Shown: positions 8,967-20,437 of the stretch, in pieces
How positions within the stretch are numbered: position 1 is the stretch's first letter
Layout of the letters: every line of letters starts with the position of its first letter
NCBI GenBank assembly: GCA_033398695.1
Contig: CM065802.1
Span: 202,077,096 to 202,141,095 of the forward strand
Origin: Orobanche coerulescens
Lineage: Eukaryota; Streptophyta; Magnoliopsida; Lamiales; Orobanchaceae
Length of the DNA stretch: 64,000 bases
Direction: 5' to 3'
Program-made: the position numbers and the translations under genes
The notes under the pieces: model-generated
Databases searched by the model: none
What the model was told of the DNA's origin: nothing
Seen by the model: the letters and a program-made list of their open reading frames with translations, nothing else

Positions 8967-10974
8967 TGTAACACCCCCAAGTTATTCAGGGTATATTACA
9001 GCGTCGTGAGCCCCGCCGTGGGACCCACAAGGCTATTCATACGCGGAACTGTAAAAATTGACCGAGAAGGTCTAAATACAATGAAATGAAGGACAATACA
9101 AATGGCATTCAAACCATATCCAATGTAACCAAATACATCACAACACAAATCAATACCTCGGCAACACAGGCCGAAACATCAAGGAAACTGAAAAACAATA
9201 CTCGAGTATTCAAAAACCAGTCCAGTACAACAATACTGAATGGGGGAGACACAAAATATAACCAGAGATAAGACACAGTATCACACTTGCCCATCATCTT
9301 CATGCCGACCCGATACCTACCTGTTCGCTCTCCTACAACCTGAAATAAATAAAAAGTATTTCCCCCATAAAGGGGTTAGCCGTCGAATAGCTAGTGCAAG
9401 TATATCGAATATGAAACACATTACTCCTCGACAATAAAGTAAAAGTAATCATCATCTCATCAATATAAGACTAGTATTCCGAAATAACTAAATCTCATTA
9501 CATCACATCAAAACATACATGATTAACCGTGGAACCGCACCATAGGCTACGGAACCCTCAGCGGACCCATCGGTCCGTCCCAGAGTGGTTAACCCAAATT
9601 ATCCGTGGAATCGCACCAGAGACTACGAAACCCTCAGAGGACCCGTCGGCCCGTCCCAGAGTGGATATAAAGAATCATGCCAATCATATATCTTACTTTC
9701 AAAATCGAGAACGTACAATCATACACATATACTTGCCTTTGAGACATCGAGAAATCAGAAGGAAAGGAGTATAAGTTCGGTAGGACCAAGAACGCACTTC
9801 CGGCACCTAAATGATTCACAAGGAATATGATAATCCATGCTCATATCACATGAAGAAACTCCCGAAACCCGCCTACGATTCACGAAACTACAAGGGTAGA
9901 CAACTAGAGGTTGGAAAATCACCCAAACCCTCTCAAGTCCGAGCACGGCACAAAAAACCCAAATAATCGTAGGGAGAACATGAATATGGGGTAGATACCG
10001 CATAATCTCAAGGTTCTCAAGTTCCAAAATGGATAAATCAGACGAATATAAGAAAATCCCCAAAATTCCCAAAAACTAGGGTTCTAAGGAATTTACCTTG
10101 ATTTAGAGGATAGAAATGGATTAGATGAGTAATCCTTGTTACCTAGCCAATGATGTTGATATCTGAAGAAGGATCGCCTCCAAATGCTCTGAATCGCCCA
10201 AAACCCTCTGCTCCCGTTGAAATGAGTGAGAAGGAAGAGAAATGAGGTGTACATGGGTTGACTGTCCCATATATATTGTGCCCAGTCTAGCGCACGCTAC
10301 GCCTCATTATTAGCGTACGCTAACGGGGTCACCCGATAGTCCAGTGGCTACTGCCAGCCTCGTTAGCGTGCGCTACGTATACGGTAGCGTGTGCTAACGC
10401 CTTCCGCTAGCATGCGCTTTCCGAGAGTTAGCGTGCGCTACCTGGTAGTTGTTGCCCAGAAATGGGAGTCCAGAACCTACTGTCCTCTGCCCTGCTTGGG
10501 CCTTAGTGTGCGCTGCTGCCATAGCCTAGCGTGCGCTATGGAACACTTATAGCGATGCCTTGGCGTACTCTACCTGATAGTCCAGATAGTCTGAAAGTCT
10601 CACTGCTTCTGCCGACCCAGCTCGTTAACGTGCGCTACGGACAGTATTAGTGCGCGCTACTGACCACGAATAACGTGCGCTAGCGAACTCCTAGCATGCG
10701 CTAACTGCTAGTCCAGAGAGCAGAATTAGCTACTGCATCTGCCCTGTCTGGACCGTTAGCGCACGCTAAGGCTCAATGCTAGCGTGCGCTACTCAAGCAG
10801 AATTAGCGTGCGCTATCTCCCTGACCCAGAACACTTCTGAAAGGTCTAAACAAGACGATCATGATCCAAAGAAGGTACGAAACTCGATAACATCGACAAC
10901 ATCATAAAGAGTTTATAGAATGACAAAATAGAATGAACGGCAAGGTCAAACAGTCAATAAAAATATGGGTAACA
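8967..10974 (-). repeat. Element C 5' LTR (2008 bp)
   Basis: The plus strand begins TGTAACACCCCC at 8967 and ends GGGTAACA at 10974. In sense order it holds a U3 palindrome array (10288-10815), a TATA box (about 10269-10277) and a donor CAAG|GTAAAT (10096/10097). Next come two copies of a roughly 80-bp direct repeat with GACCC.TCGG.CCGTCCC (about 9530-9665), then a pair of stem-loops (9362-9402). Bases 10975-10979 (CCTAT) are the expected target-site copy. Confidence 0.85.
10269..10815 (-). promoter_or_regulatory. Element C U3 promoter with phased TAGCGCACGCTA array
   Basis: Copies or variants of the 12-mer start at 10288, 10311, 10364, 10385, 10408, 10429, 10504, 10527, 10550, 10626, 10648, 10671, 10692, 10757, 10780 and 10804. 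Within clusters the step is 21-24 bp; gaps are 53, 75, 76 and 65 bp. Nearly all are oriented so that the sense strand reads TAGCGCACGCTA. The copy nearest the TATA box lies about 10 bp from it. Confidence 0.75.
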
Positions 10975-11820
10975 CCTATTAGGTGGTTGTACTTGTGTTA
11001 CAGATGGTTCGCTTCCAGTTTCTTGTACAAGTGTCTCCTTAGGAGTTTCATTGTATTCTTCTAAAGAAATACTTCTACCTGCTCCACCTCCTTGAATGAA
11101 CTCATCATCCAGGAAGTGTGCTTGTAAAGCAACAACGTTCTTTCGATCTTCGGGCATGTAGAATAAATAACCCATCGTCCCAGACGGGAATCCAATGAAA
11201 CATCCCTTCGCGGACCTCGCTTCCAACTTTTCTACCTTAGTCTTCTTGACATAGGCGAGACATACCCAAATCCTAATGTGATTAAGACTTGGTTTCCTGC
11301 CCTCACACATCTCATGTGGAGTTTTAGGAATGTATTTCAAAGGTCATCTGTTCAAGATATAAGCGGCAGTCAGGAGCGCATACCCCTACAGGTAAATTGG
11401 TAAGTCAGTATAGCCCAGCATGGAACGGACCATGTTCAACAAGGTCTAGTTCCTTCTTTCTGACACACCATTTAACTAAGGAGTACCTAGAGGTGTAAGT
11501 TGTGATACTATTCCATGTTCCTTAAAGAACTTGTCAAACTCCGTAATCATATACTCGCCACCGCGTTCCGACCGAAGTGCTTTGATATGATTTCCAGTTT
11601 GTTTCTCGACCAGAGCCTTAAATTTCTGGAATTTCTCAAAGGCCTCGGATTTATGTTTCATTAAGTATACATAACCATACCTAGTATGATCATCTGTAAA
11701 TGTAATGAAATACTGATATCCATCACGTGCTGCTTGCAAAGCACCACATACGTCGGTACGGATTAATCCTAGTTTACCAGCGGCTCTTTCAAAAGTCCCT
11801 GTGAAGGGGGACTTACTCAT
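10975..11820 (-). pseudogene. Element K copia integrase (truncated, with stops)
   Basis: The rve core is readable: RTDVCGALQAARDGYQYF with the first Asp, FTDDHTRYGYVYLM, and HGIVSQLTPLGTP before the catalytic Glu region. A stop interrupts the frame at 11476. A second segment (10954-11340) holds the usual copia stretch PKTPHEMCEGRKPSLNHIRI and KGCFIGFPSGTMGYLFY. It ends at PPNR, where element C begins (10974/10975). The protein would insert copia cDNA into chromosomes; several stops mean it is dead. Confidence 0.85.
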
Positions 11821-12376
11821 TTTGCCTTTAAGGCAAGATTCACAAGTAGAAAGGGATCCGATCCCAATGGACCCATAAGTCCATCTTTTTCCATTTTGTA
11901 AACCATGGGCTGACCAACATGACCAAGTCTAAGATGCCATTTCAAAACTTGATTAGTTTCATCCCTACCACACTTCCTAGTCATAGTATTCACAACGACT
12001 TTGTTACTGAGGTTTAGATGATACAGTCCATTCAACATTGTAGCAGTGCCCACTAGTTTATTACTAAAATAAATTTTGTAGGAACCATCACAAATAAAAA
12101 AATGAAAAGCCTTTTTGATCCATGACCAGAATGGATACAATGTTTTTATGTTCCTTAGGCAAAACAAGTACATCTTCTAAAGTCAGAACAAAATCAGATT
12201 CTAAACCCAAAAGAAGTGATCCTATGTCGGTTGCCTCGACACTATGCCTACTTCCGACAGTGGTCATTACTTCCCCAGCTCCAAGCTTCCTACTTTGTTA
12301 CAGATCCTGATTCATGGTACAAATATGAGAACTAGCACCAGAATCCAGTATCCAGGAAGTAAAAAATACAGTAGCA
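11817..12376 (-). pseudogene. Element K copia protease end and GAG-pre-integrase
   Basis: Around 12310-12370 the sense strand reads WILDSGASSHICTMNQDL, the copia aspartic protease active site (D-S-G-A), directly followed by a stop. The next segment ends with WHLRLGHVGQPMVYKMEKDG, the HHCC-type GAG-pre-integrase motif. At least one stop and one frame change separate the two parts. Confidence 0.8.
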
Positions 12377-13250
12377 GAACAATTTGTTTCCAAAATCTAA
12401 AGTTCTGTGCCTGAAGTGTCATGAAAAATCAGACAGTCTCTAGCCCAGTGGCCTAGCTCACCGCACTTGAGACAAGCGTCCTTCCTCTTCTTGTTCTTCA
12501 GAACCATCGGGGCCTTGCCCTTACCTTTGAAGTCCTTGACTTGTGGTCCCGTCTGATTCTTGGTCTTTTTCTTCTTGTTCTTAGACCTCCGAGGTCCAGA
12601 AAAAATCACAAGGGCAGACTCCTTCATCCATGGAGTGTTCATCTGAGACCGAGCGGTCACTAGTTTGTTCATTAGCCCAGCTAAGTTGCATGCAATCTCA
12701 TTGCAGTTGAAGTTCATAACAAACTGTGAGAAGGAATCAAGGAGAGACTATAGGATAAGGTCGGTTTGAAGAGAAGTATCCATCTTAAAATCAAGAGCCT
12801 CCAATCTCTCGATCATAGAATCATTTTGAGGACATGGTCCCCAACCTTCTCACCTTACTTCATCCTAGAACCAAACAATTGCTTGGATATCTCATATCTA
12901 GTAGTTGGACTGTGCTCACCATAAAGCTTGGTTAAGTGAGATAAAATCTGCCTAGCAGAAGTTATTTTCTCATGGGCTCTCTGAAGCTCATTAGACATAG
13001 AAGCCATCATGTAAGCACGTACTTTTACGTCATCCTTAACCCACTTTTTGTGGTTTTCAATCTCTTCCTGGTTGGCTCTTGTCCGCACAGGAGGCGCCGG
13101 AATATTCATCTCCAGGACGTATCCCAGTGCCTCTATACTGAGGACTATCATTAGATTTTAGAGCCAATCCACGAAGTTAGGTCCGATCAAGTTGTTCTTC
13201 TCGAGTAGAATTGCGAGTGGTTCATTGTCATATTGAGAGTTATGTCTGCA
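12377..13250 (-). pseudogene. Element K copia gag (UBN2-like) with zinc knuckle
   Basis: The N-terminal part starts near 13250 (LLEKNNLIGPNFVDWL), hits a TAA at 13158-13160, then continues in frame with IEALGYVLEMNIPAPPVR and ARQILSHLTKLYGEHS. The C-terminal part (12397-12717) has a Lys-rich segment and the CCHC knuckle CLKCGELGHWARDC. The centre contains several stops and a frame change. These features match copia Gag, which forms the particle and binds RNA. Confidence 0.8.
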
Positions 13251-13523
13251 TTAAGTAAGACAGATTAATTTGTGACTCGTTCAATTATGATCTGATAATA
13301 GAATTAAGGTCTTTTCTATTCTTGTTACCCATCTCCCACTATTTTTATCGAAATAACACACTCCCATGTAAAATCCGGAAGTATCATTCGCTCTACTTCA
13401 TAGTGGTGATCGAGTTCTTTACAAATCTTAATAGAGGGAAACCGAACATGTTTCTAGCCTATTAATTTTCATAAAGTGGTGTCCAACACCAACCCAACTA
13501 ATGGATGATTCCATCTTCTTTTT
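13251..13523 (-). other. Element K leader, part next to gag
   Basis: No ORF or clear signal is seen. The stretch ends at the D insertion; its last bases TTTTT (13519-13523) are the left target-site copy of D. Confidence 0.55.
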
Positions 13524-15610
13524 TGTAACACCCCTAAGAAATCCCGGGAATGTAAAAGTGCCGTGGACCTCTACATGGGACCCACCAGGCTAAGTAATCA
13601 ACTTCACTCATCGACTCACGAAGTCGATGCAATAACACCACATCACAAGGACGCAAAACAATAAAAATTCACCCGGTTCGACCGGTCAATCAAGCAACAC
13701 AATATCCCAACGAAAACGTAACGGACAACTCAATACAGTTTGCAAAAATTTAAAATCCCCTAAGTACTCGAGTACGTCTATTAGTTCAGAAGTTGGAAAA
13801 TAACCATATTGAAATAGATGACGGAAAATAAAGAAACTCGCTTGCACATGTCAACAACCCTGACCAGCATCCTCATACTGTCCCAATGCCCGCTCGTCTG
13901 ACTGAACATAACCTGAAATTCATAAAACGTATTTCCCCCCTAGAAGGATCCCCAAAGGGGTTAGCAATTATGCTAGTACAAGTAACCAAATGAACAACTT
14001 ACACCTTACACATATAGTCAAAGCATGCAATTCAGAAAACATCAGTTGAAACACACATTTCCGGAAATGCCATAATCCAAAATGCATTTGTAAAAATGCA
14101 CCACAATTAACCATCGATCCACCCCTCCGTGGACCCCTACCGAGACCCCGTCGGTTCTAACCCGTAGTGGTTAAAAACAAAGCTCGTCGATCCACCCCTC
14201 CGTGGACCCATACCGATATCCCATCGGATCTAACTCGTAGTGAGCATACACACGCACCTATCACTCATGCAGTACTATCATGTTAAGAGTGTAAGTTCAT
14301 AAGAATACTTGCCTCGATGAAAATACGATGACATGAACGGAAAGGAAAAATCAAACACGGCCGCTAGTAACCGACGAACACGAACCTAACGATTCGATGA
14401 ATAAAATCACAACCATTTCTAAATGATTATGGAAATGGAATACACCCGAAAACCCACCTATGATTCATGTATATTCGTACAAAACAACAACGAGGGCGGA
14501 TCGCAACCAAACCCTCTCGATTACACAAATACCACGAAATACACCATGAATTCGTAGGGAAAACAAGAATACCAACAAGATTAACCATATACATCATGGA
14601 TTAATCAATAATACGTAACGAATTGGACAAAACTCAAAAACCCCAAAATTTCCCAAAAATAGGGTTCTATGAGATTACCTTGGAATAGGATGAAGAACTC
14701 ATGTACAAGTCGTTAATCTACACCAAAAACTCGAGGTGGATGATCTCTCTAAGGTTGAAGATGCCCAAATCGCCCAAAATTTGCCCCTAAATCACCTAGA
14801 CCGTGAGGAAGAAGTAGAAAGGAGAGGAAATGAAGTCCTCTCCAAAAACCCGCTCACCATATAGCCCTTCGGACTCGCGTGCCACGACGCAGGTCGAGTG
14901 TGCCGCGGCCCACGGCTGGAATTTGCAAGAAGGCCTCCAGGCCGTGCCGCGGCGCACGGTACAGCAGCCCTGCTCGAGTCCCGCAAGGGGGTGCCGTGCC
15001 GCGGCCCAGAACGTGGCGTGCCGCGGCGCCCGGTACAGCCGCGCCCAGCCTGACTCTAGGAAGTGGTGTGCCTCGTGCACACAGTTTGAGCCCAAAAGTG
15101 ATGAAAACGACCCACGAACATGATATACTCGATCGCCGCATAGTCCCGACCATTTAAAGGCCTGAAGAAACTATCACAAATCCTCGTATGGTGACTTCAC
15201 GCCAAACACGGTCGGTCCTAACGTAACGGTAACATCAAATGGCCTGGAAAGAGAATAAACGCAATGGAAACCCAAAATTTGGGATATTATCAAACGGCCC
15301 AAAACATCCGAAACATGTGATACATGATCGAAACAACACACGAAAGCCCACAACATGCATAACATCATGAGATGGATCTGTGGAAACCCTGAGACGGCGG
15401 TTCCGAACGGCGACTATGAAAATCGAACGAAATAACAACAGAAAGGTAATAAACACCGAATTAAGTAAAACAAGTCCGAAACAAGCTCGGATGATAGAAA
15501 GTCTAGTATTAAATATTCTTGAAATATCAATATCGTTACAATCGAGTTGCTAAAAATAAAAAATACACCAAAAAGAAAATACCGGGAAAAGAAAAAATAC
15601 GGATATTACA
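13524..15610 (-). repeat. Element D 3' LTR (2087 bp)
   Basis: It runs TGTAACACCCCT to GGATATTACA on the plus strand. In sense order it contains the U3 GCCGCGGC array, a TATA box CTATATG (14858-14864) and a donor CAAG|GTAATC (14678/14679). Two copies of a 67-bp repeat with CGATCCACCCCTCCGTGGAC follow (about 14113-14225), then the double stem-loop (13935-13980). Confidence 0.92.
14858..15082 (-). promoter_or_regulatory. Element D 3' LTR promoter with phased CCGCGG array
   Basis: CCGCGG or variants start at 14882, 14903, 14947, 14999, 15021 and 15071, giving steps of 21, 44, 52, 22 and 50 bp. GTAC occurs at 14959 and 15033, each exactly 12 bp after a motif start. The TATA box lies about 18 bp from the nearest motif. 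Confidence 0.7.
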
Positions 15611-15630
15611 TTTTACCCCTCTAAAAATAA
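15611..15630 (-). other. Element D polypurine tract
   Basis: In sense it reads TTTTTAGAGGGGTAAAA directly before the 3' LTR start TGTAATATCC. Confidence 0.8.
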
Positions 15631-15645
15631 GTTCCGTCCCGTAAC

Positions 15646-17018
15646 TTAAGAAGCAAACAACTAGGGGTACCTAACACGCATGTTATCCTCAGTTTCCCAA
15701 GTTGCCTCCTCGGTACCATGCCTCGACCACTACACTTTGACCAAAGGGATGGTCTTATGCATCAGTTGCTTCTCACGGTGCTCCAAAATCCTCAAGGGAC
15801 GCTTCTCGAATGAAATATCCTCGGCGATATCAATCTCACCATAGTCGATGACTTGAATAGGATCTGGAACATATTTCCTCAACTAGGAAACATGGAAAAT
15901 GCAATAAACATGACTCGAGGCCGGAGGCAACACCAAACGGTATGCCAACTCGCCGACTCTCTCAAGAAACTCGAAGGGCCCAATAAGTCTCAGACTCTAC
16001 TTTTCCTTCTTCCCGAAGCGGAAAACCCCCTCGTCGGCGACACCTTTAGCAAAATGTGGTCCCCCACCTCGAATTCCAAAGGTCAATGACGGACATCAGC
16101 ATATGACTTCTGTCGACTCTGAGAAGTCAACATTCTCTCCCGAATCAATTCTACCTTACACTTCATCTCCATAGCGATATCCGGTTCGGTCCCAACCAAA
16201 TCGGACGCCTCGTTCTATCAAATCGTCGATCGACATTGCTGCCCATAAAGCTCCTTATACGGTGCCATTCAAATCGACGCGTGCCAACTATTGTTGTACG
16301 TGAATTCGATTAATGGCAAATGCTCCTCCTAATCACTGCTCCAATCGAGAGCACAAACAGGCAACATATCCTCAAATGTCTGGATAGTGCGTTCCGATTT
16401 CCCATCAGACTGAGGGGGAAAAGAAGTACTCAGATGCAATCGAGTACCCAATGCCTTATGTACTGCTTGCCAAAAATGTGATACGAAACGTCCATCATGA
16501 TCCGAAACAATAGACTTTGGAGTACCATGAAGCCTCACAATCTATGCAATAAACACACGAGCCAACCTCTCCGGGGCCCAAGTATCCTTGATGCCCAGAA
16601 AGTGTGCCGAATTGGATAGACGATCCATAATCACCCAAACCACATTCATACCAGACTTCGATCTCGGCGAACTCGTGATGAAGTCCATCTAAATATCCTC
16701 CCATTTCCATTCCAGAACGGTAAGTGGCTGCAATAACCCAGCTTGCTGCTGATGCTCGATTTTGAACTGCTGACAACTCAAACATCTCGCTACAAATCAT
16801 GCGACCTCCTCTTTCATGTCATTCCACCAAAAGTTCCTCCTCAGGTCCTTGTACATCTTACTCGGACCATGATGAACTGAGTAAGGCGTAGCATGGGCCT
16901 CTCGCAAAATACTCTGCCTCAATCCCAAGTCGTTCGGTACACAAAGCCGACACTGGAATCTCAACACACCATCTTCGTGAATTACAAACCCAGGAGACTT
17001 TCCCTTAAGTACATTCTC
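15646..17018 (-). pseudogene. Element D integrase and chromodomain
   Basis: A stop at 15646-15648 closes a chromodomain-type end homologous to E (EEATWETED-like). Upstream in sense are the GPFEIL-like segment and an rve core: LHGTPKSIVSDHDGRFVSHF and LSTSFPPQSDGKSERTIQTF (16329-16538). The HHCC region lies towards 17000. Stops and frame changes occur throughout. Chromodomain integrases direct insertion into marked chromatin; this copy is dead. Confidence 0.85.
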
Positions 17019-18197
17019 TCAGATTTGAGTAATCATCGGGTCCTCCAACTGCTTCAGTTTAATTTCATCGATCAGAGGCGACGAAATCTCCAAAGCACAA
17101 AGTTGCCCGACAGCTCCCGGCGATGAAATCTCAATGCCTAACCCTATCAGAGCCCGCTGAAGCTCAGATTGAGATGTAAGGATCTCAAGCATCCACAACG
17201 CAACCGGTTTCCGACTCAAGGTGTCGGCCACGATGTTCGCCTTGCTCGGATGATACCAGATTTCGAGACCATAATCCTTAATCAACTCTAACCACCTCCT
17301 CTGTCTCATATTCAACTCCTGTTGAGTAAATATGTACTTCGGACTTTTATGATCGGTAAAAATCTGACAAATAGAGCCAAAAAGATAGTGACGCTAGATC
17401 TTGAGAGTAAAAACAACTGCCGCTAACTCCAAATCGTGAGTAGGGTAGTTAAGCTCATACGGCCTCAACTGTCTCGATGCAAATGCAATTGTCTTGTCGT
17501 GCTACATCAACACGCACCCAAGACCTTGACTCGAAGCATCACTATAAACATCAAAACCTTCGTTGCCACACAACAACGTTAAAATCAGGGATGAAGTCAA
17601 ACGCCTCTTCAGCTCCTCAAAACTTGACTGCCTCTCGTCATTCAAGATGAACATTTTGGGTTTCTGGAGCAACTCTGTGAGTGGCCGAGCGAGTTTCGAG
17701 AACCCCTCGACGAACCTACGGTAGTAACCAGCCAAACCCAAGAAACTACGGACTTCACGTTCTTGGGCGATGCCCAATCCAACACTGCCTCAATCTTCTG
17801 TGGATCCACACCGAACCCCTCGGCTGAAATCATGTGACCCAGAAACATCACTTCCTTTAGCCAGAACTCACATTTCGAGAACTTCGCATAGAGTCGCTCG
17901 GTCCTCAAAATGTCTAACACCATACGCAGATGATGGGCATGCTCCTCCTCGTTCCTTGAATAAATAAGGATATCGTCAATGAAGACGACAACATATTTAT
18001 CCAAATACTCGATAAAGACCTTGTTCATCAACTGCATGAACACTGCCTCCGTGTTGGTTAGTCCAAAGGGCATAACCACAAATTCATAATGTTCGTATCT
18101 CATACGAAAAGCTATTTTCGCAATATCGGACTCCTTCCTGAAGCTGATAGTACCCCGATCTCAAGTCGATCTTCGAGAATACCGCAGCTCCCTGCAA
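17019..18197 (-). pseudogene. Element D reverse transcriptase (C-terminal part) and RNase H
   Basis: Readable blocks are [20 protein letters not shown], then [20 protein letters not shown] with the catalytic aspartates, [10 protein letters not shown], and the connection [20 protein letters not shown]. The RNase H part has [16 protein letters not shown], and the end shows [20 protein letters not shown]. Frame changes occur near 17640-17780, and a stop-rich gap lies at 18104-18197. Confidence 0.88.
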
Positions 18198-18947
18198 TTA
18201 ATCAAACAAGTCATCAATCCTCGGTAAGGGATACTTGTTCTTGATGGTCACCTTGTTTAGTTCACGGTAGTCGATACATAAATGCAGTGAACCATGCTTC
18301 TTCCGCACAAATAGAACTGGTGCGCCCCAAGGTGAAGCGCTCGGTCGAATATAACCCGACTCCAGAAGCTCACTCAACTGCTTCTTCAACTCGGCCATCT
18401 CTGAAGGTGCCATGTGGTACGGCGCCTTTGAAATCGGAGACGCACCCGGCTCTAACTTGATAGCGAACTCAACCTCACGGTCCGGTGGCAACCCCGACAA
18501 CTCGTCAGGAAAGACATCAGAGAACTCACTGATGACTGGGATCGATGAAAACTCGACTCCACTATCCTCAGCCTTTAAGACGTAACACCAATAACTAGTA
18601 CACCCCTTCCACAGGAGTCTCATCGCCTTTAAGGCGTTAATTATGAACTTCGGGTTTCTCCTTCGCCCCGCGAAAGAGTGCTCAGTGCCGTCCTTTTCTA
18701 TCATGGTGATGATCCTCGTGCGGTAGTTCATGATTGCAACATGCCGCTCGAGCCAATCATCCCTGAGAATCAAATCCTCGCCCTCAATACAAACAACAAT
18801 AAGATTAGAGGGCCAAGCCCTCACACAAATAAACACGGAACAATCTTGGACCTCTTCATCACCAACGATTCTATCACCACTAGGAAGTTTAACGATGAAA
18901 GGCTCGCAAGGCGACAAATAGTCAAGACTCAATCGGTGCACACACAC
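18198..18947 (-). pseudogene. Element D protease C-terminus and RT N-terminus
   Basis: A 249-codon open stretch begins with the tail of the protease ([20 protein letters not shown]) and the linker [19 protein letters not shown]. The RT entry follows with [40 protein letters not shown] and [20 protein letters not shown] stop follows where the palm domain continues in relatives. Confidence 0.88.
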
Positions 18948-20295
18948 TCTAGAGATATGAATGAATGCGTAGCACCCGAATCAAAAAGCACACTGATAGG
19001 ATGAGAAGGGATGTGAATGGTACCTGTCGCCACGCTGGCTACTGGATCGTCGGCCCTCCTCATCTCATACACATGCGGATGGGTGGAGCCGACACTGGAT
19101 GCTCCCCCTCTAGCGGGCTGACCCCGACCTCTCCCCCGGCTGGCACTCGGTGGAGAGTGAGAAGAAAATGATCCTTGGTTTACGCTCGGTTCCTTAGGCG
19201 CTGGGAAGGAAGCCTGGGCACCAAGACTTCTCTCTCTATCGGCACAGAAAGCAGCCTTGTGGCCCGATTGGCCACACCGATTACACGTCATCAAAGGACT
19301 CAAACAATTACGATTGATGTGGCCCAGTCAGCCACAGTTAAAGCACTTCACATCACGAGAAGGAGTACTGGTAGCCCCTCGGAAACCCCCAGTAGAACAA
19401 GCTGGACCACCTCCAGCGGGAGAGTTACCAGACTGAGTTTTCTGTTGACCTCCACCCTTGTGGCCCAAAAAAATTCTAACGGACTTTTGTTTCTTGCTCT
19501 CACGAGCCGACTCACTGGCCGTCAGATCGTATGCAAGATCTCTACTCTGATAATCCTTTAAGGTGGCGCAGGCGAGCCCAGACATGTAGTCACGAATCTT
19601 CAGTTTCATCCGTTTGGAAAAGTGGAAAATCTTGTCGCTCTCCTCTCTAACTTGGGTCATCACGAAGCCCAACTCCCAGTTGTAATCAGCAATAGCCTAA
19701 GAAACAGGAATATCCCGAGGCTGAGCGTCATAAAAAGCATGGACTCGAGCCTGCTTAACTGGCCACGGGCAGTATTCGGTCTCCATCAGGTCCTTGAACT
19801 CAACCCATTAAGCAACATGGTCCTTAGGCTCAACAGCCTCACACCAGTCAGTAGCGTCCCCAGTGAGAAAGTACTGGGCAATAGGGACCTTGTGATCCTC
19901 GGGACAGTTGTTGGCAACAAAGACCTTGGATATCTCCTTAATCCACCCAGCCCAGCCAATCGGGTCTGAAGCCCCGAAAAATGAGGAGGATGCATCTTGA
20001 TAACATCATGAAGCTAACGATCTGCTCCGCCCCGAGTAGCATGGGCTGAAGTTGGGTTCTGAACCGCCTGAGCTATTTTAGCCATTTGGTTCACCATTTA
20101 TTGCATCACAGCTGCAACACCAAGATCGGCGCCACCACCGGGTGCTCCCTACTGAGTAGCACTATGGCTCTGCTAACCATCAGTACTACCAACCCCAGAA
20201 TTCTGTGATGTGGCCACCTCACTAGATGCCCCACGTCCCCGACCGCGTCCACGACCACGCCCGCGACCTCTACCTCGGCCTATCCCAGCATCCAT
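18929..20295 (-). pseudogene. Element D gag with Gly/Arg-rich start, two zinc knuckles and protease site
   Basis: The ATG at 20295 starts MDAGIGRGRGRG and continues as a GR repeat of about 20 residues. An Ala/Gln-rich part and the Retrotrans_gag core follow, badly broken by stops (19560-20080). The end has two CCHC knuckles: a damaged CFNCG one near 19330 and CNRCGQSGHKAAFC near 19270. The protease site [13 protein letters not shown] comes next. A TCTTATCTTCAG|T acceptor-like sequence abuts the ATG. Confidence 0.82.
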
Positions 20296-20432
20296 ACTGA
20301 AGATAAGAGGTACCAATTACAATACGATGGTAAGTACGAGAGGAAAAACAGTCACAGTTCAAAAATCAAAAGTACGATACAGTGAAACAAGGAATTGAGT
20401 AAGGAAAACTTACGAGCACTATAAGTACCGAC
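20296..20432 (-). other. Element D leader, cut by G
   Basis: A short noncoding leader upstream of gag contains a splice-acceptor-like TCTTCAG at about 20297-20303. It is separated from the PBS (28846-28857) by the insertion of G at the AAGCC site (20433-20437 and 28821-28825). Confidence 0.7.
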
Positions 20433-20437
20433 AAGCC

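Larger units (their letters stand above)
8670..10974 (-). mobile_element. Element C: 5' end of a chromovirus-type Ty3/gypsy element
   Basis: Only the 5' LTR, PBS, leader and first 17 gag codons are in the window. The rest is cut off by the insertion of A at 8669/8670 and lies, if present, left of the window. C itself is inserted into copia element K, whose reading frame stops at 10975. The Gly/Arg-rich gag start, LTR ends and PBS match the other chromoviruses here. Confidence 0.85.

Noticed and set aside
13290..13300. Degenerate PBS of K near 13295
   Set aside because: A better PBS with an adjoining LTR start lies at 44985-44998 once the insertions of D and H are taken out.
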